Origin: Geodermatophilus bullaregiensis
Lineage (GTDB): Bacteria > Actinomycetota > Actinomycetes > Mycobacteriales > Geodermatophilaceae
DNA length: 64,000 bases
Direction of reading: 5' to 3'
NCBI RefSeq assembly: GCF_016907675.1
Contig: NZ_JAFBCJ010000001.1
Coordinates: 620,001-684,000, forward strand
Shown: one piece after another, positions 10,608-19,073 of the stretch
How the letters are laid out: every line of letters begins with the position of its first letter
Numbering within the stretch: position 1 is the first letter of the stretch
Program-made: the position numbers and the translations under genes
Notes under the pieces: generated by a model
Told to the model about the DNA's origin: nothing
Database searches by the model: none
What the model saw: the letters and a program-made list of their open reading frames with translations, nothing else

Positions 10608-12256
10608 AGCGCCGCCGCCAGTGCCCGGCCGGCCACGCGGCCGGAGAACAGGCAGCCGCCGAGGAAGGTGCCCTCCAGCGACCGGTAGCCGTGCATCCCC
10701 CCGCCGCCGAACCCGGCGACCTCACCGGCGGCGTACAGCCCGGGGAACGGGTCGCCGCCGGGCCGCAGCACCCGGCCGGACAGGTCGGTCTCCAGACCGC
10801 CGAGGGTCTTGCGGGTGAGCAGGTTGAGCCGGACGGCGATGAGCGGGCCGGCCTCCGGGTCGAGCAGCCGGTGCGGCGGGGCGACCCGGATGAGCTTGTC
10901 GCCGAGGTAGCGCCGGGCGCCGCGGACGGCGGTCAGCTGCAGGTCCTTGGTGAACGCGTTGGCCACCTCGCGGTCGCGGGCGAGCACCTCGCGCTCGACG
11001 GTGGCGAGGTCGACCACCGGGCCGCCGCCGGTGACGCGGTTCATCCCGGCGACCAGCTCGGGCAGGGTCGTGGCGGTGACGAAGTCCTCGCCGCGGTCGA
11101 GGAAGGCCTGCACCGGCCCGGCCACGCCGGCCTTGACCCGGTCGAGCAGCAGTCCGAGGTCCCTGCCGGTCAGGTCGGGGTTCTGCTCGGAGCCCGACAG
11201 CGCGAACTCCTTCTCGACGATCTTCTTCGTGGCGAGGAACCAGGTGTGCTCGTGGCCGGTCTGCCCGATGTGCGCCAGCGTCCCGAGGGTGTCGAAACCG
11301 GGGAACAGCGGGACGGGCAGCCGGGTGCCGGTGGCGTCGAGCCACAGCGACGAGGGCCCCGGCAGGATGCGGATGCCGTGCCGCGCCCAGACGGGCGAGT
11401 GGTTGGCGATGCCCTCGGTGTAGTGCCACATGCGGTCGCGGTTGACCACGTGGCCGCCGGCGGCCTCGGTGGCCTCGAGCATCAGCCCGTCGACGTGGGC
11501 GGGGACGCCGGAGAGCAGCCGCTGCGGCGCGGGGCCGAGCCGGGCGGGCCAGTTGCGGCGGACCAGCTCGTGGTTGCCGCCGATGCCGCCGGAGGTGACG
11601 ACGACGGCCTGCGCGGCGATCTCGAACGGCGCCAGCTCCTCGCGGGAGCTGGCCTCCCCGCGGGCGGCGTCGCTGGGCGCCAGCACCGACCCGCGCACAC
11701 CGGTGACCGCGCCGTCGTCCACCACGAGCCCGGTGACCCGGTGCCGGAAGCGCAGCTCCACCAGGCCGCGGTCGACGGCGGCGCGCACCCGGCGGGCGAA
11801 GGGCTCGACGATGCCGGGTCCGGTGCCCCAGACGATGTGGAAGCGCGGCACGGAGTTGCCGTGCCCGGTGGCGGTGTAGCCGCCCCGCTCGGCCCAGCCC
11901 ACGACGGGGAAGAAGCCGACGCCCTGCTCGCGCAGCCACGCGCGCTTCTCCCCCGCGGCGAAGTCCAGGTAGGCCTCCGCCCACTGCCGCGGCCAGTGGT
12001 CCTCGGCGCGGTCGAAGGCGGCGGTGCCGAACCAGTCCTGGCGGGCCAGCTCCAGGGAGTCGCGCACCCGCAGCCGGCGCTGCTCGGGGGAGTCCACGAG
12101 GAACAGCCCGCCGAAGGACCACCAGGCCTGCCCGCCGAAGGACGCCTCCGGCTCCTGCTCGAGCAGCACCACGCGCCGGCCGGCGTCGGCCAGCTCGGCG
12201 GTGGCCACCAGCCCGGCCAGGCCGGACCCCACCACGACGACGTCCGTGTCGATCAC
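10604..12256 (-). CDS. FAD-binding dehydrogenase (3-ketosteroid dehydrogenase-like family)
   Basis: This 550-residue flavoprotein starts with the dinucleotide-binding motif VVVGSGLAGLVATAEL and the adjoining VVLLEQEP, and ends with GLYAAGEVAGFGGGGMHG and LGGCLFSGRVAG, which close the FAD site. The architecture is that of the fumarate reductase/KstD-like FAD-binding dehydrogenase family; the substrate cannot be read from the sequence. Internal landmarks are NRDRMWHYTEG and HTWFLATKK. It is coupled to the membrane protein downstream. The 86 bp upstream (12257-12342) show nothing notable. Aromatic or steroid substrates are possible but unproven. Confidence 0.85.
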   Translation of the reverse strand: MIDTDVVVVGSGLAGLVATAELADAGRRVVLLEQEPEASFGGQAWWSFGGLFLVDSPEQRRLRVRDSLELARQDWFGTAAFDRAEDHWPRQWAEAYLDFAAGEKRAWLREQGVGFFPVVGWAERGGYTATGHGNSVPRFHIVWGTGPGIVEPFARRVRAAVDRGLVELRFRHRVTGLVVDDGAVTGVRGSVLAPSDAARGEASSREELAPFEIAAQAVVVTSGGIGGNHELVRRNWPARLGPAPQRLLSGVPAHVDGLMLEATEAAGGHVVNRDRMWHYTEGIANHSPVWARHGIRILPGPSSLWLDATGTRLPVPLFPGFDTLGTLAHIGQTGHEHTWFLATKKIVEKEFALSGSEQNPDLTGRDLGLLLDRVKAGVAGPVQAFLDRGEDFVTATTLPELVAGMNRVTGGGPVVDLATVEREVLARDREVANAFTKDLQLTAVRGARRYLGDKLIRVAPPHRLLDPEAGPLIAVRLNLLTRKTLGGLETDLSGRVLRPGGDPFPGLYAAGEVAGFGGGGMHGYRSLEGTFLGGCLFSGRVAGRALAAAL

Positions 12257-12342
12257 GCTTCTCCTCGCTGGCGCCGGTCGCCGGCGTGCCCGGCGGTGCT
12301 CTGCCCCTGCGTGACCTGGCGAGCCCGGTCACCGACGGCACG

Positions 12343-12876
12343 CTAGCGGCCGCGGGGTCTCCCGCGGCCGTGCGCGGCCGGGCGGGCCGGCCGGTTCCCC
12401 CGCCGGGGGCGGGTCCAGTCCCGGATCGGGCGGCGCACGCAGAGCGCGAACGCCCCGAGCGGGCCGGGCAGCAGGAGCAGGGCCCAGCCGGTGAGCTCGC
12501 CGCTGCCGAGGGCGGCGGCGAACAGCACGGTGGTCCCGAGCAGGAGCAGGGCCGTGACCGCGGCGGCCAGCGCGAGGACCGCCCACCCGCGGCCGCGGCC
12601 GAGGAACACCAGGACGGCGCCGGCCAGGGCCAGGAACGCCAGCGCGAGCACGCCGGACACGAGCCGGTCCCAGGTCCAGCCGGGTTCCGGGGACTCGACC
12701 AGCCAGGCGAGGAAGACGTCCTCGGCGGCCAGCAGCAGGCCGAACACCGCGGCGAACGGGGCGGTCAGCGGGCGCCCGGGTGCGGCCGGCGGGGCGGCGC
12801 GGCGGGCGCCGGACGGCGGTGCCGCCGCCCGCGGGGAGCGACGGGTCGTCGTCCGGCGGGGTGGCGACGACGGCAT
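12343..12876 (-). CDS. Small membrane protein, function unknown
   Basis: The 177-residue product has a basic, proline-rich N-terminus, then four hydrophobic segments at about 40-60, 73-95, 100-120 and 122-145, and a very basic C-terminal tail rich in Arg, Gly and Pro. I do not recognise a family. The ATG at 12876 is chosen because it directly precedes the basic N-terminus. The neighbouring gene upstream encodes a similarly small membrane protein, and the two are separated by a strong hairpin at 12898-12935. Confidence 0.65.
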   Translation of the reverse strand: MPSSPPRRTTTRRSPRAAAPPSGARRAAPPAAPGRPLTAPFAAVFGLLLAAEDVFLAWLVESPEPGWTWDRLVSGVLALAFLALAGAVLVFLGRGRGWAVLALAAAVTALLLLGTTVLFAAALGSGELTGWALLLLPGPLGAFALCVRRPIRDWTRPRRGNRPARPAAHGRGRPRGR

Positions 12877-12897
12877 GGCGAGCAGCGTAGGGACGCC

Positions 12898-12935
12898 GGC
12901 GGGGAGCCGCGGCCGTGTCAGGCCGGCTCCCCGCC
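12898..12935 (-). terminator. Hairpin with the stop codon of the upstream gene in its loop
   Basis: Arms 12898-12914 and 12921-12935 pair over about 15 bp with a 2-base bulge (GGCGGGGAGCC against GGCTCCCCGCC). The 6-base loop contains the TGA stop (12918-12920) of the membrane-protein gene that ends here. It is probably a transcript 3' structure or Rho-independent-type terminator without a clear U-tract. Confidence 0.45.
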
Positions 12936-13355
12936 CCGCGCCCGGCGGGGGCGCCCGGCCAGCCAGGCGGTCACCTGGGGGCTGAACGCGAGGGTGGCGG
13001 CGAGCAGCGGGCAGACGGCCACCACGAACGGCCCGATGCCGACGTCCTCGCCGACGGAGGCGGCGACCCCGATCACCAGCCCGGCGAACGCCAGGGAGAC
13101 CGCGGCGCCCAGCACCAGCGGCCACCGGCCCCGGCGGGCGACCAGCCAGAAGACGGCGAACAGCTGGAGCAGCGGCATGAGCAGCAGGGCGAGGGTCCAC
13201 CAGGCCCGGCTGCCCTCGGCGTCGGCCAGCACGCCGCCGAGGGCGAAGCCCAGGACGGCGACGATCGCCAGCGGGAGCACGCCGACGGCGCCCAGCGCGG
13301 CGGCGGCGATGGCGAGGCCGGGCATCCGGGACGGCATCGAGGACGGCGTCGTCAC
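12918..13355 (-). CDS. Small membrane protein, function unknown
   Basis: The product has about 145 residues from the GTG at 13355 (an ATG at 13337 is also possible) and four hydrophobic segments, including IAAAALGAVGVLPLAIVAVL and LVLGAAVSLAFAGLVIGVAA. The C-terminus is short and basic. A longer reading frame to 13445 would run through the repeat element at 13373-13440 and is unlikely to be translated. No family is recognised. It is downstream of the ABC exporter genes but separated from them by the repeat element. Confidence 0.65.
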   Translation of the reverse strand: MTTPSSMPSRMPGLAIAAAALGAVGVLPLAIVAVLGFALGGVLADAEGSRAWWTLALLLMPLLQLFAVFWLVARRGRWPLVLGAAVSLAFAGLVIGVAASVGEDVGIGPFVVAVCPLLAATLAFSPQVTAWLAGRPRRARGGEPA

Positions 13356-13372
13356 GCCCGGCAGCCTAGGAG

Positions 13373-13476
13373 AAGGACCCTCCTGCCCCCCACCGCTCGC
13401 AGGCTCGCGGCGGGTCCCTGCAGGAGGGCCGTTCCAGCACGTCACCGGCTCGCGGCGGGCCCGCGCAGGAGGGCCG
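13373..13476 (-). repeat. Intergenic hairpin repeat, copy A plus a partial second copy
   Basis: On the minus strand this copy reads GTGCTGGAACGG, then outer arm CCCTCCTGC (complement of 13420-13428), the core CCCGCCGCGAGC, then GCGAGCGGTGGGG, the closing arm GCAGGAGGG (complement of 13378-13386), and GGTCCTT. The outer arms pair over 9 bp and an inner 7-bp stem pairs with one G-U. A second partial copy (13446-13476) repeats the last third with a few changes. It sits just past the end of the ABC exporter operon, so termination is a plausible role. Related copies lie at 35.9, 44.6, 49.5, 53.1, 53.9 and 55.6 kb. Confidence 0.7.
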
Positions 13477-13485
13477 GTGCCGCGC

Positions 13486-15300
13486 TCAGGCCACCGGCGA
13501 CGGCTCGCCGGCCGACGAGCGGCGCCAGGAGGCGTGCAGCCGGGCGTAGGGGCCGACGACGCCCACCAGCTCCGCGTGCGTGCCGCGCTGCACCACCCGG
13601 CCGGCGTCGACGACCAGCACCTCGTCGGCGCGCTCGGCGGTGGACAGGCGGTGCGCGATGGTCACCGTCGTCCGCCCGTCGGTGAGCCGGTCGAGAGCGT
13701 GGGTGAGCCGCTGCTCGGTGGCGGGGTCGACGGCGCTGGTGGCCTCGTCGAGCATGAGCAGGTCGGGCGCGGCCACGTGCGCGCGGGCGATGGCGACCAG
13801 CTGCCGCTCCCCCGCCGACATCGAGTCCCCGCGCTGGCCCACGGGGGTGCGCACGCCGTCGGCCAGGGCGGCCAGCCACGCGCCCAGGCCGAGCTCCTCG
13901 AACGCCGCGGTCACCTGCTCGTCGGTGAGGCCGGGGCGGCCGTAGCGGACGTTGTCGGCGACCGTGGCGTCGAACAGGAACCCGTCCTGGGGCACCATGC
14001 CGACCCGCCGGCGCAGCGAGGAGAAGGCGACGTCGGCCAGCGGCACCCAGCCGGACCCCTCGGAGCCGAGCAGGACGCGGCCCTCCGTCGGGTCCATGAG
14101 GCGGGTGACCAGCTTGGCCAGCGTCGTCTTGCCCGACCCGGTCTCCCCCACGACGGCGACCCGGCGGCGCGGGGCGAGGGTGAGGTCGACGTCCTCGAGC
14201 GCCGGACGCGCGTCCGGCGCGTAGCGGAAGCCGACGTGCTCGAGGCGGACGCCGAGCGGGCCGGGCGGCAGCTCGCGGGCCCGCCCGGGCGTGGCGACGG
14301 CGGGGTCGCGGACGTCGGGCTCGGTGTCGAGGACGTCGAGCACCCGGCGGAACCCGGCGAGGGCGTTCTGCGCCTCGTTGAGGACCTCGCTGGCGGTCTG
14401 CACCGGCGCGACGAACAGCGTGACGAGGAAGAGGAAGGCCACGAGCGTGCCGGCGCTGACCTGCCCAGCCAGTCCGAGCAGGACGCCGACCACGACGACG
14501 GCGGCGTTGGCGACGGCGGCCACGAACTCGCCGCTGACGAACACCGCGGCGGTGACCTTCTGCGCGTCGACCTGGGCGCGGTAGTGCCGGTCGACGGCGC
14601 GGTCGAGGCGGGCCGCCGTGCGCTCGCGGATGCCGTAGGCGCGCACCGTCGGGGCGCCGACGACGGACTCCGAGACGGCGGCGAGCACGTCGCCGACCCG
14701 CTCGCGGACGACGCCGTAGACGACGGCCAGCCGCCGGGCGAAGAAGCGCACCGCGACCGCCAGCGGCACGAAGCAGGCCAGCACCAGCAGGGTCAGCTGC
14801 CAGGAGTAGACGAACATGACCACGGTGGCCACGACCAGCTGGCCGAGGCTGACGACGCCGAGGACGCCGCCCCACTGCATGAAGGTCGAGAGCTGGTCGA
14901 CGTCGCTGGTGACCCGCGAGACCAGGGAGCCGCGGCGCTGGCCCTGCTGGTGCAGCACGGAGAGGTCGTGCACGTGCCGGAAGGCGCGCGAGCGCAGCCC
15001 GGCCAGCGCGGTCTCGGTGGTGCGGAACAGCCGGACGTTCATCCGGTAGACCGCGACGGCGGTCAGCAGGACGACGACGGCGCAGGCGAGCACCAGCGTG
15101 CGGACGAGACCGAGGTCGGGGCCGCCGGGGGCGAGCAGGCCGCGGTCGATGACCTGCTGGACGGCGATGGGCACCACCACCCGGCCGGCGGTGGCGAGCA
15201 GGGCCAGGGCGAAGGTGGCGGGCAGGCCGCGGCGGAACTCCGGCATGGCGCGCAGCCCGCGGCGCAGCGTCGCGACGGCGCCCTCGCGGGGCTCGCTCAC
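13486..15300 (-). CDS. ABC exporter half-transporter, canonical ATPase subunit
   Basis: This is a 604-residue fusion of a six-helix transmembrane domain (about 25-310) and an ATPase domain (about 350-590). Walker A GETGSGKTT (Lys391), catalytic Glu519 in LLMLDEATSAVD and switch His550 in IAHRLST are intact. The signature is degenerate: MSAGE (494-498) instead of LSGGQ. Its partner has the mirror-image pattern, so the two should form a heterodimeric exporter with one active and one degenerate ATP site. The GTG start overlaps the partner's stop by 4 bp. The substrate is unknown; lipids or drugs are typical for the family. Confidence 0.92.
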   Translation of the reverse strand: MSEPREGAVATLRRGLRAMPEFRRGLPATFALALLATAGRVVVPIAVQQVIDRGLLAPGGPDLGLVRTLVLACAVVVLLTAVAVYRMNVRLFRTTETALAGLRSRAFRHVHDLSVLHQQGQRRGSLVSRVTSDVDQLSTFMQWGGVLGVVSLGQLVVATVVMFVYSWQLTLLVLACFVPLAVAVRFFARRLAVVYGVVRERVGDVLAAVSESVVGAPTVRAYGIRERTAARLDRAVDRHYRAQVDAQKVTAAVFVSGEFVAAVANAAVVVVGVLLGLAGQVSAGTLVAFLFLVTLFVAPVQTASEVLNEAQNALAGFRRVLDVLDTEPDVRDPAVATPGRARELPPGPLGVRLEHVGFRYAPDARPALEDVDLTLAPRRRVAVVGETGSGKTTLAKLVTRLMDPTEGRVLLGSEGSGWVPLADVAFSSLRRRVGMVPQDGFLFDATVADNVRYGRPGLTDEQVTAAFEELGLGAWLAALADGVRTPVGQRGDSMSAGERQLVAIARAHVAAPDLLMLDEATSAVDPATEQRLTHALDRLTDGRTTVTIAHRLSTAERADEVLVVDAGRVVQRGTHAELVGVVGPYARLHASWRRSSAGEPSPVA

Positions 15301-17135
15301 GCCGCGACCTCCGCCTGCGAGTACGCGCGCACCAGGGCGGCGTAGCCGGGCACCTCGGCGAGCAGGTGCTCGTGGCTGCCGCGGGCGGTGACCCGGCCGT
15401 CCTCGAGCCAGACCACCTCGTCGGCCAGCGCGATGGTGGCCTGCCGGTAGGCCACGACGACCACGGTGGAGGGCCGCTCGGCCGAGCGCAGCGCGTCGAG
15501 GATGCGCGCCTCGACGGCGGGGTCGACGGCGCTGGTGGCGTCGTCGAGGACCAGCAGCCGGGAACGGCGGACGACGGCGCGGGCCAGCGCCAGCCGCTGC
15601 CGCTGCCCGCCGGACAGCGAGGCGCCGCGCTCGCCGACGCGGGTGTCGAGGCCGTCGGGGAGCCGGTCGACGAAGTCGTCGGCGGCGGCGACCCGCAGCG
15701 CGGCCCGGACCTCGTCGTCGGAGAAGTCGCCGCCGAGGGTGACGTTGCCGCGCACGGTGTCGTCGAAGAGGAAGGTGCCCTGCGGGACGAAGGCGGCCTG
15801 GGCGCTGACCTCGCCCTCGCGCAGCCGGCGCACGTCGACGCCGTCGAGCAGCACGTGCCCGCTCGCGGGGTCGACCAGGCGGACCAGCAGCCCGGCCAGC
15901 GTGGACTTGCCCGAGCCGGTCGGCCCGACGACGGCGACCGTGCTCCCGGCCGCGACGTCGAAGGTGACCCCCGACAGCGTCGGCCGGGCCGAGCCGTCGA
16001 AGACGTGGTCGACCGCGCGCAGGCCCAGCCCCGCCCCGCCCGCACCCCCGGCGGCGGCCTCCGGGCCGTGCGGCGTCTCGCCGGTCGCGTCGAGCACCGG
16101 GGTGACCCGGTCGAACCCGGCCAGCGCGCGCGGGAGGTCGGCCAGCACCCAGCCGATCGCGCGGATGGGCAGCGCCAGCACGGTGAACAGGTAGGCGATG
16201 CTGACCAGCTCCCCGGGGTCGGTGTCCCCGGAGGCCACCCGGCCCGCGCCCACCAGCAGCACGGCCAGCGTGCCCAGGTTGGGCAGCGCCTCCATCATCG
16301 GGTCGAACAGGCCGCGCACCCGGCCGACGGCGACCAGCCCGTCGCGCAGCTCCCCCGCCCGCTCGGTGAACCGGGCGCTCTCGACGTCCTCCCGGCCGAG
16401 CGTCTTGACCACGAGCGCGGCGTCGAAGCTCTCGTGGGCGATCTCGCTGACCTCGGCGCGCAACTGCTGGGCCCGCTGCATCCGCGGGCTCATCACCTGC
16501 GAGTAGACGACGTTGACGGCGAAGACCAGCGGGAAGACGACCAGCCCGACCACCGCCAGCAGCGGGTCGGTGACCAGCAGCGCGACCACGGTGATGGCGA
16601 TCATCACGAGCGCACCGCAGGCGAAGGGCAGCGGCGAGACGAAGAACCAGGCGGCCTCGACGTCGGAGTTGGCGTTGGACAGCAGCTGGCCGGTCGGGTG
16701 GCGCATGTGCCACGACAGCGGCAGCCGCAGGTACTGGCCGGTGACCCGGCGCCGGTAGTCGGCCTGCAGGCGGTAGGCCATGATCCCGGCGAACAGCCGC
16801 CGGCCGAGGATGCCGAGGATCTTGAGCAGGGCGACCCCGAGCACGACGGCGACGGCCAGGGTGAGCGCCCCGGCCGTGGTGTCGCCGGCGTCGAACGCCG
16901 GCAGGATCACCCGGTCGGTGATCCCGCCGATCACGTAGGCGCTGGCCACGGTCATGGCCCCGTAGAGGCTGCTGGCCAGCAGGGCGAGGGTGAACATCCC
17001 CCGCTGCTCGGTGATGGCGCGGCCGACGTGGCGCAGTCCGCGCCGGACCACGGCGTCTCGGCGGCGGGGCACGGATCTCCTCGGGGGTGCGGTCGACCGC
17101 GGGCGCTCCCGCACGTCGTCAGCCAGGCTAACCAC
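15297..17135 (-). CDS. ABC exporter half-transporter, degenerate ATPase subunit
   Basis: The 612-residue product has a transmembrane domain at about 45-335 and an ATPase domain at about 370-605. Walker A GPTGSGKST (Lys410) and the signature LSGGQRQR are canonical. The catalytic glutamate is replaced by Asp532 (LLVLDDATSAVD) and the switch histidine by Tyr563 (VVVAYRQAT). These changes mark the non-hydrolysing site of heterodimeric exporters of the BmrCD/TM287-288 kind. The GTG start at 17135 is taken because the frame is open from there; an internal start nearer the first helix is possible. It is the first gene of the exporter pair. Confidence 0.92.
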   Translation of the reverse strand: MVSLADDVRERPRSTAPPRRSVPRRRDAVVRRGLRHVGRAITEQRGMFTLALLASSLYGAMTVASAYVIGGITDRVILPAFDAGDTTAGALTLAVAVVLGVALLKILGILGRRLFAGIMAYRLQADYRRRVTGQYLRLPLSWHMRHPTGQLLSNANSDVEAAWFFVSPLPFACGALVMIAITVVALLVTDPLLAVVGLVVFPLVFAVNVVYSQVMSPRMQRAQQLRAEVSEIAHESFDAALVVKTLGREDVESARFTERAGELRDGLVAVGRVRGLFDPMMEALPNLGTLAVLLVGAGRVASGDTDPGELVSIAYLFTVLALPIRAIGWVLADLPRALAGFDRVTPVLDATGETPHGPEAAAGGAGGAGLGLRAVDHVFDGSARPTLSGVTFDVAAGSTVAVVGPTGSGKSTLAGLLVRLVDPASGHVLLDGVDVRRLREGEVSAQAAFVPQGTFLFDDTVRGNVTLGGDFSDDEVRAALRVAAADDFVDRLPDGLDTRVGERGASLSGGQRQRLALARAVVRRSRLLVLDDATSAVDPAVEARILDALRSAERPSTVVVVAYRQATIALADEVVWLEDGRVTARGSHEHLLAEVPGYAALVRAYSQAEVAA

Positions 17136-17203
17136 CTGCCGGCCGGGGGGCCTGCCGGTTTCCGGTGGGGCGTCGGGCTGGGCACCGTCGATAACCTCGC
17201 GCG

Positions 17204-17842
17204 GTGACTCCCTCTTCCCGCTCCCTCGCCGCGCGCGAGCGGGCGGCTCTCGCCGACCTGCTCGACGAGCTCGGCCCCGACGCGCCGACCTGCTGCGCGG
17301 GCTGGACGACGGCGCACCTGGCCGCGCACCTGGTCACCCGCGACCGGCGTCCCGACGCGATGCCCGGCTACGCGCTGGAGACGACGCCGCTGGGCGGGCC
17401 GCTGCACGCGCACGCGGCCGCGGTGGAGGACCGGCTGCGCACCTCGACGCCCTATCCCGAGGTGGTGGCGCGGGTCCGGCAGGGTCCCCCGCCCTGGCTG
17501 CCGGGCGCCTGGGCACCGGCACAGCTGGTCGACGGGCCCGAGTTCGCGATCCACCACGAGGACGCCCGCCGGGCCCAGCCCGGCTGGCAGCCGCGGCACC
17601 TGCCCCTGGCCGACGCCGACCGGCTGTGGACGGCCGCGTCCTTCTTCGCCCGCCGCGCCGCGGGCGGCCTGCCCGGCGGGCTGGTGCTGCAGCGCAGCGA
17701 CGTGCCCGGGCCCCCGAAGCGGATCCGCTCCGGCGACGCCGTGACCACCGTCGAGGGCGAGCCCCTGGAGGTCCTGCTCTGGGCCAGCGGGCGGCGCGAC
17801 GTCGCCCGGGTGGCCGTGCGGGGCGGCGCGCCGGCCACCTGA
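17204..17842 (+). CDS. TIGR03085-like metal-binding protein of the DinB/maleylpyruvate isomerase fold
   Basis: This is a 212-residue plus-strand protein divergent from the ABC genes. The N-terminal helix pattern with GWTTAHLAAHLVTRDRRPDA resembles the TIGR03085 group of the mycothiol-dependent maleylpyruvate isomerase/DinB-like superfamily, in which histidines bind a divalent metal. EFAIHHEDARRAQPGW provides further candidate ligands. These proteins are presumed thiol-dependent enzymes; the substrate is not known. The GTG start follows GATAAC, a possible -10 element, at 17189-17194. Confidence 0.75.
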   Translation: MTPSSRSLAARERAALADLLDELGPDAPTCCAGWTTAHLAAHLVTRDRRPDAMPGYALETTPLGGPLHAHAAAVEDRLRTSTPYPEVVARVRQGPPPWLPGAWAPAQLVDGPEFAIHHEDARRAQPGWQPRHLPLADADRLWTAASFFARRAAGGLPGGLVLQRSDVPGPPKRIRSGDAVTTVEGEPLEVLLWASGRRDVARVAVRGGAPAT

Positions 17843-17848
17843 GTTCCC

Positions 17849-17870
17849 GTGCACCTCCGCGGATCTGCAC
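17849..17870. repeat. 22-bp near-perfect palindrome between convergent genes
   Basis: The sequence is GTGCA, two bases, TCCGCGGA, two bases, TGCAC, symmetric except for one position in each two-base spacer. It fills most of the 47-bp gap between the convergent 17842 and hisF gene ends. It could act as a bidirectional terminator or be one copy of a small dispersed element. No second copy was seen in this window. Confidence 0.4.
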
Positions 17871-17889
17871 CCCCGCCCTGCTCGGGCGC

Positions 17890-18684
17890 CTAGCGCAGTG
17901 GCGTGTCCGCGGCGGTCCGCACGGGGACGCCGGCCCGCGCGAGACCCGCCTTCACCTCGCCGATGCGCAGCGTGCCGAAGTGGAAGACGCTGGCCGCCAG
18001 CACCGCGTCGGCGCCGGCCTCGACCGCGGGCGGGAAGTGCTCGACCGCGCCCGCTCCCCCGCTGGCGATCACCGGGACGCCGACCTCGCGGCGGACGGCG
18101 CGGATGAGTTCGGTGTCGAAGCCGGCGCGGGTGCCGTCGGCGTCCATCGAGTTGAGCAGCACCTCCCCCACCCCGAGCGCGGCGGCCTGCACCACCCACT
18201 CGACGGCGTCGCGGCCGGTGCCGCGGCGGCCGCCGTGGGTGGTGATCTCGAAGCCGGAGTCGGTGACCGCGCCGTCGCGGACGCGGCGGGCGTCGAGGGA
18301 GAGCACGAGCACCTGGTTGCCGAAGCGGTCGGCGATCTCGCTGATCAGCTCCGGCCGGGCGACGGCGGCGGTGTTGACCGCGACCTTGTCCGCGCCGGCC
18401 CGCAGCAGCCGGTCGACGTCGTCGGGGCTGCGCACGCCCCCGCCGACGGTGAGCGGGATGAACACGCTCTCGGCGGTGCGGCGGACGACGTCGTAGGTGG
18501 TCTCGCGGTCGCCGGAGCTGGCGGTGATGTCGAGGAAGGTGAGCTCGTCGGCGCCCTCGGCGTCGTAGACGCGGGCCATCTCCACCGGGTCGCCGGCGTC
18601 GCGCAGGTCGACGAAGTTGACGCCCTTGACCACCCGGCCGGCGTCGACGTCGAGGCACGGGATCACCCGGACGGCGATGCTCAC
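17890..18684 (-). CDS. hisF: Imidazole glycerol phosphate synthase, cyclase subunit
   Basis: HisF uses ammonia from HisH to make imidazole glycerol phosphate and AICAR. The 264-residue barrel contains [18 protein letters not shown] with catalytic Asp11, the phosphate loops GGGVRSPDD and SGGAGAVEH, and NSMDADGT with the second catalytic Asp. The GTG start at 18684 overlaps the ridA stop by 4 bp, forming a priA-ridA-hisF unit. Its partner HisH is encoded 10 kb away at 29.1 kb. Confidence 0.97.
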   Translation of the reverse strand: MSIAVRVIPCLDVDAGRVVKGVNFVDLRDAGDPVEMARVYDAEGADELTFLDITASSGDRETTYDVVRRTAESVFIPLTVGGGVRSPDDVDRLLRAGADKVAVNTAAVARPELISEIADRFGNQVLVLSLDARRVRDGAVTDSGFEITTHGGRRGTGRDAVEWVVQAAALGVGEVLLNSMDADGTRAGFDTELIRAVRREVGVPVIASGGAGAVEHFPPAVEAGADAVLAASVFHFGTLRIGEVKAGLARAGVPVRTAADTPLR

Positions 18685-19073
18685 GTGCCCGCTCCCCGCA
18701 CCGCGTCGGCCTCCACCTCGACCAGCATGTCCGGGTGCAGGAGGGACGCCACGCCGATCATCGCGGTGGCCGGCCGGACGGCGCCGAACACCTCGCCGTG
18801 CACCCGGCCCACCTCCTCCCAGCGGCCGGTGTCGGTGACGTACATCCGGGTGCGGACGACGTCGGCCGCGGTGAAGCCGGCGCTCTCCAGCGCGGCGATG
18901 AGCACGCCGAAGGCGACCCGCGCCTGGGCGCCGGCGTCCCCGGGGTGCACCACCGCGCCGTCGACGGTGGCGGTGCAGCCGCTCACCCACGCGGCGTCCC
19001 CGACCGCGACGACCCGGCTGTAGCCGACGACGTCCTCCCAGGGGCCGCCGGAGCCCAGCCGCAGCGCGGTCAC
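18681..19073 (-). CDS. RidA/YjgF-family protein in the his cluster
   Basis: This 130-residue protein of the RidA family carries the typical segments [32 protein letters not shown] and [15 protein letters not shown]. The arginine that binds the carboxylate of imine/enamine substrates is present in VRTRMYV. Family members deaminate 2-aminoacrylate and related reactive enamines. It overlaps both priA and hisF by 4 bp, so it is co-expressed with histidine synthesis. Mycobacteria carry impA at this position instead. Whether it protects PLP enzymes or has a pathway-specific role is not known. Confidence 0.88.
   Translation of the reverse strand: MTALRLGSGGPWEDVVGYSRVVAVGDAAWVSGCTATVDGAVVHPGDAGAQARVAFGVLIAALESAGFTAADVVRTRMYVTDTGRWEEVGRVHGEVFGAVRPATAMIGVASLLHPDMLVEVEADAVRGAGT

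Noticed and set aside
12286..15345. A 1019-codon plus-strand frame opposite the ABC gene and membrane genes
   Set aside because: Biased His/Gly/Arg composition and no motif; the minus-strand ABC transporter is unambiguous.
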